DNA of 64,000 bases from NCBI GenBank assembly GCA_964504335.1, contig CAZDET010000014.1, positions 1 through 64,000 of the forward strand, read 5' to 3'. Of the stretch, positions 34,024-43,086 are shown one piece after another (position 1 is the stretch's first letter; the number at the start of each line of letters is the position of its first letter). This DNA is from CAZDET01 sp964504335 (GTDB lineage Bacteria > Bacteroidota > Bacteroidia > Chitinophagales > Saprospiraceae). Position numbers and translations under genes: made by a program. Below the pieces are notes generated by a model. The model saw only the letters and a program-made list of their open reading frames with translations, was not told the DNA's origin and did not search any database.

Positions 34024-34039
34024 AGCACTTGCAAGTGCT
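34024..34039. promoter_or_regulatory. Perfect 16-bp palindrome in the proS / secreted protein gap
   Basis: AGCACTTGCAAGTGCT is its own reverse complement. A further half site AAGCACT occurs 20 bases on, at 34060-34066. This is a typical operator layout. The divergent genes are proS and the Ser/Arg-rich protein. Confidence 0.4.
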
Positions 34040-34202
34040 TGAAAATAAGCGTTTAATACAAGCACTCCTTCAAAGGTTAAAGTTCCTTAACAGAGCGCTT
34101 GCCCGCTTTAAAAGAGCCTTAACGGAAAATTAGGCTTAAAAGTAATAATTTACACCTGCATTAATTGAGGAGGATCGCTGGTTGCGCCAAATAACTGAGA
34201 TT

Positions 34203-35576
34203 ATGAAAAATTATAAGATAGCGTCGTTTGTGCTGTTGCTGCTGTTAGTCGGATTTGTATCCGCATCAGCCCAGTATGACGATCTATACTACGATCCGGA
34301 TACGGATTACTACGACAACAGTCGGTCGAATACCGACAACAGGCGTTCGTACGATACGTACGATGACGAATACTACGACGACGATTACTACGCGGATGAT
34401 TACAACTACGAAGACGATTATTACGACTACTACTACTCGTCGCGCATCCGTCGTTTCAGACGTCCTTACCGCGGGTTCGGATTTTTCGACCCTGTCTACG
34501 TAGACCTCGCGTACTACGATCCGTTTTTCCAGCCGGGCTTCAACACCGTGCTGATCTACAACTCGTTCGGTGCGGCCAATTATTTCGCGTTGCGGCGTGC
34601 GGCGCGCTGGAATCGCTTTTACGATCCCTTCCGCTTCTACGATCCGTGGTGGGGGCCGGTTAGCCCGTTTTATGCATCTCCCTTTGCGTTCGGATATCCT
34701 CGCTTCGGCGGTACAAACGTATTTATCGGAAATACCTTCTACGGACGCGGTTTCGGCGGAGGCTTCGGCAGGTTTGGTGGATTCGGAGGTGCCTTTGGTC
34801 CCGGAGTCGGCTATTACTGCCCGCCATCTTGGGGCGGTGGTAACGTATATAATACGGTGGTGAATGTAGGCAACGCAACGAGCACCCGCCCCCGGGTGAA
34901 TGCGCCCCGCACCACAAATTCTTCAATTGTCGCTCCGAGACAACCCGCTGAGACGATTTCCATTGGTCGAACCCGCGCGGCTACTACCCGTACGCCACGC
35001 ACTTCGAACGATCCGCGCAGCGCGACACCACGGACATCCAATTCCGTCAAGCCGCGTACCAGCGCCACCAGCCCGCGCACCGGTACGCCGAGCCGCACCC
35101 GGACCCGCTCGACCGATACACGCCCGCGTTCCAACGCGGTTCCCCGGACGAATAGCGCCCCGCGGAGTAGCACTCGACCGAGCGATACCCGTGCACCCCA
35201 GCAGCGCGTAAGCCCGCGGACGCGTTCCCGCACGCAAAGCAGTGGCCGTTCGGGAGGAACTTCTCGCTCTAGTACCACCCGGCCGTCTTCTTCCAGGAGT
35301 CGCAGTGGTGGAAACATCAGTACCCAGCGGAGCCGGGAACGTAGTTTTACACCAAGCCGGAGCAATAGCTCCAACCGATCCTATTCACCGAGCAGCCGGA
35401 GCGCCACGCCAAAGCGGTCTTACACGCCGAGCAGCCGTTCTAACCGAAGCGTATCGCCAAGTCGCAGCAGTCGCTCCAGCGGCTCCTCTGCGCGATCTTC
35501 TTCCCCTTCCCGGAGTAGAAGCAGCTCGGGTAGTTCGCCTTCCCGGTCACGTCGGGGCGGTGGTGATGAAATCTAA
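34203..35576 (+). CDS. Secreted low-complexity protein with Tyr/Asp-, Gly/Phe- and Ser/Arg-rich segments
   Basis: A 457-residue exported protein; ATG 34203 is preferred to an upstream TTG because it begins the signal peptide (ending SASAQ). Segments in order: Tyr/Asp-rich (about 25-90, with runs such as YYDDDYYADDY); an aromatic-rich middle (about 95-160); Gly/Phe-rich (about 180-215); and a long basic tail (about 230-457) of Ser, Arg, Thr and Pro with repeated SRS and PSR, ending GGGDEI. No enzyme domain is visible. The charge split, acidic then basic, may help it assemble. Role unknown. Confidence 0.8.
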   Translation: MKNYKIASFVLLLLLVGFVSASAQYDDLYYDPDTDYYDNSRSNTDNRRSYDTYDDEYYDDDYYADDYNYEDDYYDYYYSSRIRRFRRPYRGFGFFDPVYVDLAYYDPFFQPGFNTVLIYNSFGAANYFALRRAARWNRFYDPFRFYDPWWGPVSPFYASPFAFGYPRFGGTNVFIGNTFYGRGFGGGFGRFGGFGGAFGPGVGYYCPPSWGGGNVYNTVVNVGNATSTRPRVNAPRTTNSSIVAPRQPAETISIGRTRAATTRTPRTSNDPRSATPRTSNSVKPRTSATSPRTGTPSRTRTRSTDTRPRSNAVPRTNSAPRSSTRPSDTRAPQQRVSPRTRSRTQSSGRSGGTSRSSTTRPSSSRSRSGGNISTQRSRERSFTPSRSNSSNRSYSPSSRSATPKRSYTPSSRSNRSVSPSRSSRSSGSSARSSSPSRSRSSSGSSPSRSRRGGGDEI

Positions 35577-35601
35577 CTAACTGCACCTCCGCAGTTGTGG
35601 G

Positions 35602-35640
35602 TAGGGTAACAGTAGAAACTATTGTTACCCTATCTTTTTT
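35602..35640 (+). terminator. Intrinsic terminator
   Basis: TAGGGTAACA (35602-35611) and TGTTACCCTA (35623-35632) form a perfect 10-bp stem, followed by TCTTTTTT. It ends the transcript of the Ser/Arg-rich protein gene. Confidence 0.85.
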
Positions 35641-35704
35641 GGGAATTTCAATTCCCGGACACCGCTCGAGACCGCCCCAGTTTCGAAACACAATCCACAA
35701 AAAA

Positions 35705-37174
35705 ATGTCCTTTCGCTTTTCCCTGCTACTCTTTCTGTTCAGCACAGCGCTGCTTTCTGCACAAAATGCCGGCGATGCGCTGCGGTTCAGTACGTTTAAT
35801 GTCACCGGGACGGCCCGCTTTGCCGGTACCGGAGGTGCATTAACCCCATTGGGCTCCGACTTTTCGGTGCTGAGTACCAATCCGGCGGGACTCGGCTGGT
35901 ACCGCAGTTCCGAATTTGTAGCCACGCCCCTTCTCGATATCAGCTCTATTGACGCTCTGCTGATGGATGCGATCGAGAATCCGACCCAAACGAGTTCCCA
36001 AACCCAGTTTGCATTCAGTAGCCTGGGGGTAGTCATAGCTGGACGCTCGCGAAGAGCGGGCGTCAGTGCCGTCAATTTCGGGTTCGGCATCAATCGGTTG
36101 GCTGATTTCAACGAACGCTTTGAGTATACCGGCACCAACTTTGGTAGCATCACAGAGAGTTTTCAGGAAACCGCTAATGCCGGGTTTTTCGACCCCTTTG
36201 GCGCGGAGTTGGCCATCGATGCCGGTGCCTTATTTCAAGACCCCGATGATCCGAGCCGCTTCGCTATCGACCTGGAATTTGCCGAGGAAGAAGTCCTCAT
36301 CCGCCGAAATCAAACGGTTGATCGATCCGGATCGATGAATGAGCTCGTCTTTGGGGTCGGTGGAAATGTACGCGAAAAGATTCTTTGGGGCCTGACGCTG
36401 GGCGTACCGATCATCGACTACTCCGAAACCCGGGTTTACACCGAACGCAACGAGGAGCCAGACGTAAACTTCAGCCCGTTCGAAGATCTGACCTACGTCG
36501 AAGAGCTGTCTGTGACCGGAGCGGGAATCAACTTCAAGGGAGGCGTCATCTTCCGCCCGGTTCAGCCCCTGCGCATCAGTCTGGCGGTGCAGAGCCCCAC
36601 GTTCTTTCAATTCGATGATGACTTTGTACCCTTCCTGGAATACGCCTTCTTCACGGACCCGGATGGAATCGTACGCGGTAGTTCAGAGGTGGTTGGCGAA
36701 ACCTCTTATCGCCTGAACACCCCCTGGCGGTTCAGTGGCGGTATTGGCTACCTGTTTGGGCGTTCCGGCTTTTTGACGGCGGGGGTGGAATACGTCAATT
36801 ACCAGGGTGCTAACTTTCGGTTCGACGATCGCGACGCGGCGGCCGAGGATTTCGTCAATGAAGACATCGATTTGTTGCTCGAAGATATCCTGAATGTGCA
36901 AGTAGGGGGCGAATTTAACCTCAATCCCGTGCGGCTGCGAGCGGGCGTTCAGGTTCGGCCTTCGGCAATTGCCGATTCAGATGTTACTAACTTCTCTTAC
37001 CACGCCGGTGTTGGATACTTCAAAGATCGCTTTTTTGTCGACGCCGCCTACATTCTTTCGGAGCAGGAGCAAGACTTTGCTCCCTATCAAACGACAATTG
37101 TGCCACCGCAGATAATTGGTCTGGATCAGCAAAATCATCAGTTGCTGTTCACGATCGGGTTCAAGTTCCAGTAG
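35705..37174 (+). CDS. Outer membrane protein, OmpP1/FadL/TodX-like
   Basis: A 489-residue predicted beta-barrel. The open frame starts at 35597, but ATG 35705 places a signal peptide (MSFRFSLLLFLFSTALLSAQ) at the N-terminus. The mature part begins with NAGDALRFSTFNVTGTARF and STNPAGLGWYRSSEF, like Bacteroidota FadL/TodX family barrels, and ends in alternating aromatic and polar strands (LLFTIGFKFQ, final Phe two residues from the end). It probably moves hydrophobic compounds across the outer membrane. The substrate is not clear. Confidence 0.82.
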   Translation: MSFRFSLLLFLFSTALLSAQNAGDALRFSTFNVTGTARFAGTGGALTPLGSDFSVLSTNPAGLGWYRSSEFVATPLLDISSIDALLMDAIENPTQTSSQTQFAFSSLGVVIAGRSRRAGVSAVNFGFGINRLADFNERFEYTGTNFGSITESFQETANAGFFDPFGAELAIDAGALFQDPDDPSRFAIDLEFAEEEVLIRRNQTVDRSGSMNELVFGVGGNVREKILWGLTLGVPIIDYSETRVYTERNEEPDVNFSPFEDLTYVEELSVTGAGINFKGGVIFRPVQPLRISLAVQSPTFFQFDDDFVPFLEYAFFTDPDGIVRGSSEVVGETSYRLNTPWRFSGGIGYLFGRSGFLTAGVEYVNYQGANFRFDDRDAAAEDFVNEDIDLLLEDILNVQVGGEFNLNPVRLRAGVQVRPSAIADSDVTNFSYHAGVGYFKDRFFVDAAYILSEQEQDFAPYQTTIVPPQIIGLDQQNHQLLFTIGFKFQ

Positions 37175-37176
37175 CA

Positions 37177-38409
37177 TTGGATGTACTCACCCAAATAACC
37201 CTCGGAGCCGGAATCGGCGAGGCTACTCTCGGCCGGAAAGTAGGCAACAGAGCCATGCTCTGGGGGGCCATTGGGGGGGTGATTCCCGACCTGGATACCC
37301 TGGCGAATTTCGTTACGGATGAGATCAGCGCGTTGGCGTTCCACCGGGCGTTCATGCATTCGTTCCTTTTTCCGGTGTTGGCAGCTCCGGTACTCGGCTG
37401 GCTCGTACACCGACTCTACGGAGGTACGCGTGGGCCCCTCGGCCAGAAAGTGCCCTATTGGGGGCTGTTGCTCATTGGGTTGCTTTGGCTGTTTGCCTGG
37501 CTTTGGGTGGGTAGTGCCCTGATGCCGGTGCCTATTCGGGGCGTTCCGGCCATCGCCGCTGTGACGGCAGTGGGCACACTGTTGCTCGTCGGGCTACTCT
37601 ACATGCGGGAGCGGTTGCGCAGGCAGCCACCTGCCAATACGTTGAACGCCGGATGGGGTTGGTGGGCGCTGTTGTTTTTCTGTGCCATCATTACCCACCC
37701 ATTGCTCGACGCCTGCACCGTCTACGGGACACAGCTCATGGAGCCATTTCAGAGCACGCGTTATGCGCTCAATACGATCAGTGTGATCGACCCCCTGTTT
37801 TCGGGTCCACTTTTCCTCTGTTTGCTGGTGGCTAGCCGGTTTCGACGGCGTAGCCCGGGGCGTCGCTACTTCAGCCGCCTCGGATTTGTGCTCAGTGGCT
37901 TGTATTTGGCCCTCACACTGATCAATCACGAAAGTGTCAGAGGGGTACTGGACCACAGCATGCGGATAGATGGAATCGATGCGACGCGTCGATTGGTTTC
38001 TCCGACACTGGGAAACAACATCCTGTGGCAAGGAACGGCGGAGACGGATAGCGCATTTTTCTACGGGAAATTTTCCTTTTTCGACCCGGTTTCCGAATTC
38101 CAATTACAGCAATTGCCAAAAAATCACGAATTGCTCCAAGCCCACTGGGAAGACCGTGATGTGGCTGTATTGCGCTGGTTTTCCAATGGCTACTTCAACG
38201 CGATTCGACGCCCCGATGGACGGATTCAAATCAACGATCTGCGCTACGGGTGGCTGACGGATACCCTCGACCAGCCCTCGGATTTCCTATTTCACTGGGT
38301 ATTGGAAGAGCAATCCGGCGAATTGAGCGTTGTGGGGGGAAGCTCCCTTGCGGAACACAATTTCCAGGAAATGCTGAACTACCTCCGCCACCGAGTTCCC
38401 GGCAACTAA
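37177..38409 (+). CDS. Membrane-bound metal-dependent hydrolase (YdjM/DUF457 family)
   Basis: A 410-residue protein with a TTG start two bases after the preceding stop. It opens with the YdjM-type N-terminus MDVLTQITLGAGIGEATLGRK, then GGVIPDLDTL and HRAFMHSFLFP, in which Asp and His residues match the conserved metal-binding sites. Four or five hydrophobic segments follow, up to about residue 250, then a soluble C-terminal domain. The family is found next to many unrelated genes and its reaction is not established. Confidence 0.85.
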   Translation: MDVLTQITLGAGIGEATLGRKVGNRAMLWGAIGGVIPDLDTLANFVTDEISALAFHRAFMHSFLFPVLAAPVLGWLVHRLYGGTRGPLGQKVPYWGLLLIGLLWLFAWLWVGSALMPVPIRGVPAIAAVTAVGTLLLVGLLYMRERLRRQPPANTLNAGWGWWALLFFCAIITHPLLDACTVYGTQLMEPFQSTRYALNTISVIDPLFSGPLFLCLLVASRFRRRSPGRRYFSRLGFVLSGLYLALTLINHESVRGVLDHSMRIDGIDATRRLVSPTLGNNILWQGTAETDSAFFYGKFSFFDPVSEFQLQQLPKNHELLQAHWEDRDVAVLRWFSNGYFNAIRRPDGRIQINDLRYGWLTDTLDQPSDFLFHWVLEEQSGELSVVGGSSLAEHNFQEMLNYLRHRVPGN

Positions 38410-38412
38410 CTG

Positions 38413-38742
38413 CTAGCAGCACTCTCGCGAACGGATCGATTGAGTAAACAATCGGCCGAACGTGCCCTTGACCTCTTCCCACCGTTCCTTGTCGATACAG
38501 TAGTTTATTCGGGTCCCGGAGATGGTTCCTGTGACAATTCCGACGTCTTTGAGTTCTTTTAAGTGTCGGGAAATAGTGGGTTGAGACAGCGGGATGGATT
38601 CTACAATTTCATTCCCAATACACGAATCGACCTTAATCAAATGCTGAACAATGGCAATGCGCGCCGGGTGAGATAACACCCGCGCAATGCGGGCCAGCTC
38701 GTTTTGTTGGGCCGAGAAAAGTTCATTCTTACTAGCTCCCAT
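38413..38742 (-). CDS. ArsR-family transcriptional regulator
   Basis: A 109-residue winged-helix repressor. The DNA-recognition region is LSQPTISRHLKEL. The alpha-3 region has one Cys (VDSCIGNEI) instead of the classic CxC pair. The C-terminus ends in ECC, so metal or redox sensing through Cys is possible. It converges with the YdjM-like gene (3 bases between stops) and diverges from an aldo/keto reductase. A three-half-site operator candidate lies at 38776-38814, 34 bases upstream of its start. Confidence 0.9.
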   Translation of the reverse strand: MGASKNELFSAQQNELARIARVLSHPARIAIVQHLIKVDSCIGNEIVESIPLSQPTISRHLKELKDVGIVTGTISGTRINYCIDKERWEEVKGTFGRLFTQSIRSRECC

Positions 38743-38775
38743 TTATGTTGGCTGATTTGGGGACAATAAAAGATC

Positions 38776-38814
38776 ATCCGACGATTCGGATAAACATTAG
38801 GGGTAACGTCGGAT
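38776..38814. promoter_or_regulatory. Candidate ArsR operator
   Basis: ATCCGA (38776-38781) and TCGGAT (38786-38791) form an inverted repeat with four bases between. A third half site TCGGAT is at 38809-38814. Position and form fit an operator for the ArsR protein and perhaps the divergent aldo/keto reductase gene. Confidence 0.45.
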
Positions 38815-38915
38815 TTGTACTAGCGTGTCTATTGGTGGGAAGAGAATTGTAAGGTACTTGTTTTTAATGGATTGCCGATAGGAACTCCCTCTGTTTGATA
38901 AAGAAATTCGAGCAT

Positions 38916-39869
38916 ATGAAATTTTTGTCTTTCCGCAACGGCGACCGGTTGCCGGGTATCGGTTTAGGAACCTGGAAGTCGGAACCCTCGGCAGTCACCG
39001 ATGCGGTGCTACGGGCCATCGAGGTGGGGTATCGCCATATCGACTGCGCGCCGATTTATCAGAACGAACCCGCGGTGGGGGCGGCCTTTTCGCAGGCCTT
39101 CTCCCGGGGGCTGGTCGAGCGATCGGATATCTGGGTAACCTCCAAGCTTTGGAATAATGCGCACCGGCCGGAGGATGTGCTGCCAGCGTTGCAACAAACG
39201 CTGCGCGATTTGCAGCTCGATTATTTGGATCTGTATTTAATCCACTGGCCGGTCGTCTTGCAGCCGAATGTGCTGTTGCCGAAAACAGCCAAAGACTTTC
39301 TCTCGCTCGAAGAGGTACCCATCATCGATACCTGGCGAGCAATGGAAGATCTGGTGAATCGGGGGTTGGTTCGACACATTGGAGTGAGCAACTTCAATCG
39401 GCAAAGAGTACAGGACCTGCTCAACCAAGCCACAATACTTCCCGAAATGAATCAGGTAGAGATGCATCCCTACCTCCAGCAAAAGGAGTTGAAGCAGTTT
39501 TGCGAATCCAACGGCGTCCACCTGACCGCCTACTCTCCGCTCGGCTCCGGTGATCGCCCCGATCGGATGAAGCAGGAGGCGGAGCCCGTCTTATTTGAAG
39601 ACCCGTTAATAAAGGAACTGGCCGGCACCCACGGATGTACCCCCGCTCAGGTGCTTATCGCCTGGGCCGCCACTCGTGGTACGGCCGTCATTCCGAAATC
39701 GACCAACCCTAAGCGAATCAAAGAAAACCTGGATGCAGCGGAGGTGGCCCTCAGTGAGGAGGATATGAATCGCCTCGCAGCGCTCGACCGCACCTATCGC
39801 TACGTGACGGGGAGCGCCTGGGTTGTGGAGGGCAATTCCTACAGCATGGCCGATCTATGGGATAATTAA
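38916..39869 (+). CDS. Aldo/keto reductase
   Basis: A 317-residue NADPH-dependent oxidoreductase. ATG 38916 starts MKFLSFRNGDRLPGIGLGTWKS, the usual family beginning; a TTG at 38895 is less likely. Catalytic residues are visible: Asp in HIDCAP, Tyr in IYQNE, Lys in TSKLWN, and His in LIHWP. IPKSTNP near the C-terminus binds the cofactor phosphate. It resembles aldose/alcohol dehydrogenase (NADP) proteins. Substrates are unknown. It is divergent from the ArsR gene. Confidence 0.93.
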   Translation: MKFLSFRNGDRLPGIGLGTWKSEPSAVTDAVLRAIEVGYRHIDCAPIYQNEPAVGAAFSQAFSRGLVERSDIWVTSKLWNNAHRPEDVLPALQQTLRDLQLDYLDLYLIHWPVVLQPNVLLPKTAKDFLSLEEVPIIDTWRAMEDLVNRGLVRHIGVSNFNRQRVQDLLNQATILPEMNQVEMHPYLQQKELKQFCESNGVHLTAYSPLGSGDRPDRMKQEAEPVLFEDPLIKELAGTHGCTPAQVLIAWAATRGTAVIPKSTNPKRIKENLDAAEVALSEEDMNRLAALDRTYRYVTGSAWVVEGNSYSMADLWDN

Positions 39870-39905
39870 GTACAAAACCTTCGGTTTTGTGGTTTGCCGT
39901 TTGTC

Positions 39906-39936
39906 GTTTGGAGTGTGTACTTGACACACTCCAAAC
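39906..39936 (+). terminator. Hairpin after the aldo/keto reductase gene
   Basis: GTTTGGAGTGTG (39906-39917) pairs perfectly with CACACTCCAAAC (39925-39936) around a 7-base loop. No T tract follows, so it may be a transcript-end structure of another kind. A TTTGYCG-like 7-bp repeat precedes it. Confidence 0.5.
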
Positions 39937-39990
39937 TTCACACATTACACTTCGAACAGCAAGGCGTTAGGCCTGCACTAAGATTAGCCG

Positions 39991-39998
39991 TACTTTTG
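39991..39998 (+). promoter_or_regulatory. -7 element right before the LolC-type gene
   Basis: TACTTTTG lies 4 bases before the ATG at 40003. The predicted transcription start falls on or next to the start codon, so the mRNA could be leaderless. The -33 region (GTTAG, 20 bases upstream) is imperfect. Confidence 0.4.
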
Positions 39999-40002
39999 CA
40001 GA

Positions 40003-41229
40003 ATGAATCTGAGTACGAGGATCGCCAGGCGGTATTTATTCGCCAAGAAGTCGACCAATGCCATCAATATCATCACGGGCATCGCCATCTTTGGTATTTC
40101 GGTGGGCAGTGCAGCATTAGTGCTGGTACTCAGCGTATTCAACGGCTTTGAGGATCTATTTCTCAGCTTGTACAACGACTTCAATCCCGATGTGCGCATC
40201 ACACCGGCGGAGGGAAAGACCTTCGACGTCGACTCTACTCTGATGGCCCGACTGGAAGCGATAGAGGGCGTGCAGTTTGTCTCCAGCACATTGGAAGAAG
40301 TGGCGTTTTTCGAATACCGCGAAAAGCAGGGATTCGGGCGGCTGCGCGGAGTAGACGAGCACTACATTCGCGTCAATCGCATTGATAGTACGGTACGGGA
40401 GGGGCGTTACCGCTTGCACGGTACCGACCGCCCGGCTGCCGTGGCGGGCATTCAGATGCGCAACAAACTCGGCATTGACGTATCGGATCGATTAAGTAGC
40501 CTCACGGTCTACATGCCGAAGCGCGAGCAGGCCCGCAGCCTTTTGGGGCAGGCCAAGCCGTTCAACACCGCCTACGTTTATCCGGTAGCTACCTTTCAGG
40601 TGCAGCAGGATTTGGACAATCAATTCGTGCTGATTCCCCTCGACCTGATGCGGCGTCTGATGGGCCTTCCCGATGCCGTGAGTGCGCTGGAAATGCGGCT
40701 ATTGCCCTCTGCCAGCCAGGCGCGGGTCCGGGAAGACCTGCTTGCTATTCTGGGACCGGATTTTGTCATCAAGGATCGCTACGAGCAGGAGGAGTCCTTC
40801 TTGCGGTTGATGAAAATTGAGAAGTGGATCAGCTTTGCGATTGTCGGATTGATGATGCTGCTTATCTCCTTCAATATTGTGGGCGCGTTGTGGATGATCG
40901 TACTTGAGAAAACCTCGGACATTTCCATCCTGAAGGGAATGGGGATGACGGACCAACGGATCAAGGGCATCTTTCTGCGGGTGGGGATGTTGTTATGTGG
41001 ATTGGGGCTGTTGATCGGATTCGGCCTTTCCATCGTCATTTTCGGCCTTCAGAAAACGGTGGGGATCATTACGTTGCCGGGTGGTATGCTGATCGATGCC
41101 TACCCGGTGAGCCTGCGGTGGTTTGACTTTCCGATCGTGGCAGCAGTGGTATTTGTGATCGGGTTTCTCGCCTCCCAGCTACCGGCCCAACGGGCGCAGC
41201 GGATAGAGGCCATTGCCCACGAGGAGTAG
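40003..41229 (+). CDS. LolC/LolE-like ABC transporter permease (FtsX family)
   Basis: A 408-residue inner-membrane protein. A first membrane helix (about 22-48) is followed by a large periplasmic domain (about 50-265), then three C-terminal helices of the FtsX type (about 275-300, 325-350, 375-395). This matches the lipoprotein-releasing permeases that hand lipoproteins to LolA. No ATPase gene is adjacent, so its LolD-type partner must be elsewhere. It is 12 bases before obgE. Confidence 0.88.
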   Translation: MNLSTRIARRYLFAKKSTNAINIITGIAIFGISVGSAALVLVLSVFNGFEDLFLSLYNDFNPDVRITPAEGKTFDVDSTLMARLEAIEGVQFVSSTLEEVAFFEYREKQGFGRLRGVDEHYIRVNRIDSTVREGRYRLHGTDRPAAVAGIQMRNKLGIDVSDRLSSLTVYMPKREQARSLLGQAKPFNTAYVYPVATFQVQQDLDNQFVLIPLDLMRRLMGLPDAVSALEMRLLPSASQARVREDLLAILGPDFVIKDRYEQEESFLRLMKIEKWISFAIVGLMMLLISFNIVGALWMIVLEKTSDISILKGMGMTDQRIKGIFLRVGMLLCGLGLLIGFGLSIVIFGLQKTVGIITLPGGMLIDAYPVSLRWFDFPIVAAVVFVIGFLASQLPAQRAQRIEAIAHEE

Positions 41230-41241
41230 GAAGACAAGAAC

Positions 41242-42300
41242 ATGGCTACACAAAACTTCGTCGATTACGTAAAAATATGCTGCCGCTCCGGCGCCGGTGG
41301 GGCCGGTTCGGCCCATTTTCACCGCTCGCGCCGCAACATGAAGGGAGGCCCCGACGGCGGCGACGGTGGCCGGGGAGGTCATATCATTGTGCGCGGCAAC
41401 CGCAATATGTGGACGTTGCTCCCGCTGAAATACCGCAAACACGTCATTGCCGGAAACGGCGTCGCCGGAAGCAGCAATAATAAATTCGGTGCCGACGGAG
41501 AAGATATCATCCTGGACGTGCCGCTCGGCACGGTCGCCAAAGATGCTGAAACCGGCGACATCCACTTCGAAATCACCAAGCACGAAGAGCGGCACATCCT
41601 CGTGCCGGGCGGCCGTGGCGGCCTGGGAAATACCCATTTCAAATCTTCGACGAATCAGGCTCCGCGCTACGCACAGCCCGGAGAGTCCGGCCGGGAAGAG
41701 TGGAAAATCCTGGAACTAAAAGTGCTGGCGGATGTCGGGTTGGTCGGGTTTCCCAACGCGGGCAAGTCCACCCTGCTGTCGGTACTGACCGCCGCCAAGC
41801 CGGAAATCGCGGACTACCCATTCACAACAATCGTACCCAATCTGGGGATGGTGCAGTACCGCGACGGGCGCTCCTTCGCCATCGCGGACATCCCCGGCAT
41901 CATCGAAGATGCGCACCGCGGGAAAGGGCTAGGGCACCGATTCCTGCGCCACATCGAGCGCAACGCCACCCTCCTTTTTTGCATCCCCTGTACGGAGGAT
42001 GATATCCAACGGACCTACGATATTCTACTGAATGAATTGCTGCAGTACAACGAAGAACTATTGCACAAGCCCCGGTTGCTGGCATTGACCAAATCCGATC
42101 TCATCGACGAAGAACTGAAGGAGCTGATCCGCCCAACCGTACCCCAGGATGTTCCCCATCTATTCGTCTCGGCGGTGACTCAAGAAGGGCTGCTCGAATT
42201 AAAAGATCGCCTCTGGGAGCTGACGAGTGACAACCGGATGAAAGAGTCGAAGAAAGAAGCATTTGAATTCGACGATCCTTGGTTCGAAGAAGAGGAGTAA
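41242..42300 (+). CDS. obgE: GTPase Obg
   Basis: A 352-residue ribosome-assembly and stress GTPase. The N-terminal Obg fold is glycine-rich (about 1-158, with GGPDGGDGGRGG at 35-46). The G domain has GFPNAGKST (169-177), DIPGIIEDA and TKSD. The C-terminal 25 residues are acidic. The length is typical of the Bacteroidota form. Confidence 0.97.
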   Translation: MATQNFVDYVKICCRSGAGGAGSAHFHRSRRNMKGGPDGGDGGRGGHIIVRGNRNMWTLLPLKYRKHVIAGNGVAGSSNNKFGADGEDIILDVPLGTVAKDAETGDIHFEITKHEERHILVPGGRGGLGNTHFKSSTNQAPRYAQPGESGREEWKILELKVLADVGLVGFPNAGKSTLLSVLTAAKPEIADYPFTTIVPNLGMVQYRDGRSFAIADIPGIIEDAHRGKGLGHRFLRHIERNATLLFCIPCTEDDIQRTYDILLNELLQYNEELLHKPRLLALTKSDLIDEELKELIRPTVPQDVPHLFVSAVTQEGLLELKDRLWELTSDNRMKESKKEAFEFDDPWFEEEE

Positions 42301-42321
42301 AGCGACTAACCAAAAAAACTC

Positions 42322-43059
42322 GTGGCACAGCGATATTTCATGCACCTGGCATACAACGGAAGAGATTTTGCCGGCTGGCAGCGGCAGCCCCACGCGCTTG
42401 CCGTGCAGCAGGTAATTGAAGAGGCCCTGACGCTCATGGTAGGCGAAGAAATCGAAATTGTCGGTTGCGGGCGCACGGATGCAGGCGTGCACGCAAGTAC
42501 GTATGTGGCTCATTTCGACGCGGAGAACCCCCTGCCGCAGGGACTTGACAATAGGCTGAATAAATACCTGCCGCCCAGCATCGCCATTCGTCAGATCGAG
42601 CCGGTTGGGGCGGAGCGCCACGCCCGATTCGACGCCACATATCGGGCTTATGAGTACTATATCTCCTTGCGAAAGGATCCCTTCCGACAAGAAACGGCCT
42701 ACTTCTATCCGCAGGCCGATCAGATCAACCGCGGTCGCATGCAGGAAGCCGCTGCTTTGCTTTTGGATTATGCGGCGTTCTTCCCTTTCTGCAAAACGGG
42801 ATCGGACGCCAAGACGATGAATTGTCGGTTGTTCCGATCGGAATGGACCTTCGAGGAAGATCATTGGCGGTACGACATTGCCGCTGACCGCTTCCTGCGA
42901 GGAATGGTGCGTTTATGTGTAGGAATGTGCCTGAACGTTGGGAGTGGAAAAACAACGCTGGAGGAAGTGCGTACGGCATTGGATCGCCAAGAGCGGCTAA
43001 AAAATAGTTGGAGTGTTGCGCCCGAAGGACTATTTTTGGCCCAGGTTCGTTACAACTAA
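42322..43059 (+). CDS. truA: tRNA pseudouridine synthase A
   Basis: Makes pseudouridine at positions 38-40 of the tRNA anticodon arm. The 245-residue protein starts at a GTG (ATG 42340 would lose the conserved QRYF strand). The catalytic aspartate D53 lies in GCGRTDAGVHA. RFLRGMVR is the second conserved motif. It lies 21 bases after obgE. Confidence 0.95.
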   Translation: MAQRYFMHLAYNGRDFAGWQRQPHALAVQQVIEEALTLMVGEEIEIVGCGRTDAGVHASTYVAHFDAENPLPQGLDNRLNKYLPPSIAIRQIEPVGAERHARFDATYRAYEYYISLRKDPFRQETAYFYPQADQINRGRMQEAAALLLDYAAFFPFCKTGSDAKTMNCRLFRSEWTFEEDHWRYDIAADRFLRGMVRLCVGMCLNVGSGKTTLEEVRTALDRQERLKNSWSVAPEGLFLAQVRYN

Positions 43060-43086
43060 CGTAAAAAGGGTATATATTAAGAAATA

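Noticed and set aside
34814..35374. 186-residue minus-strand frame inside the Ser/Arg-rich gene
   Set aside because: It is the antisense reading of Ser/Arg repeats and is low-complexity Arg/Leu/Val; the plus-strand gene has a signal peptide and terminator.
39870..40002. Octamer array after the aldo/keto reductase gene
   Set aside because: The TTTGYCG-like repeats there fit a 7-bp period better than 8, so I left them out of the octamer family.
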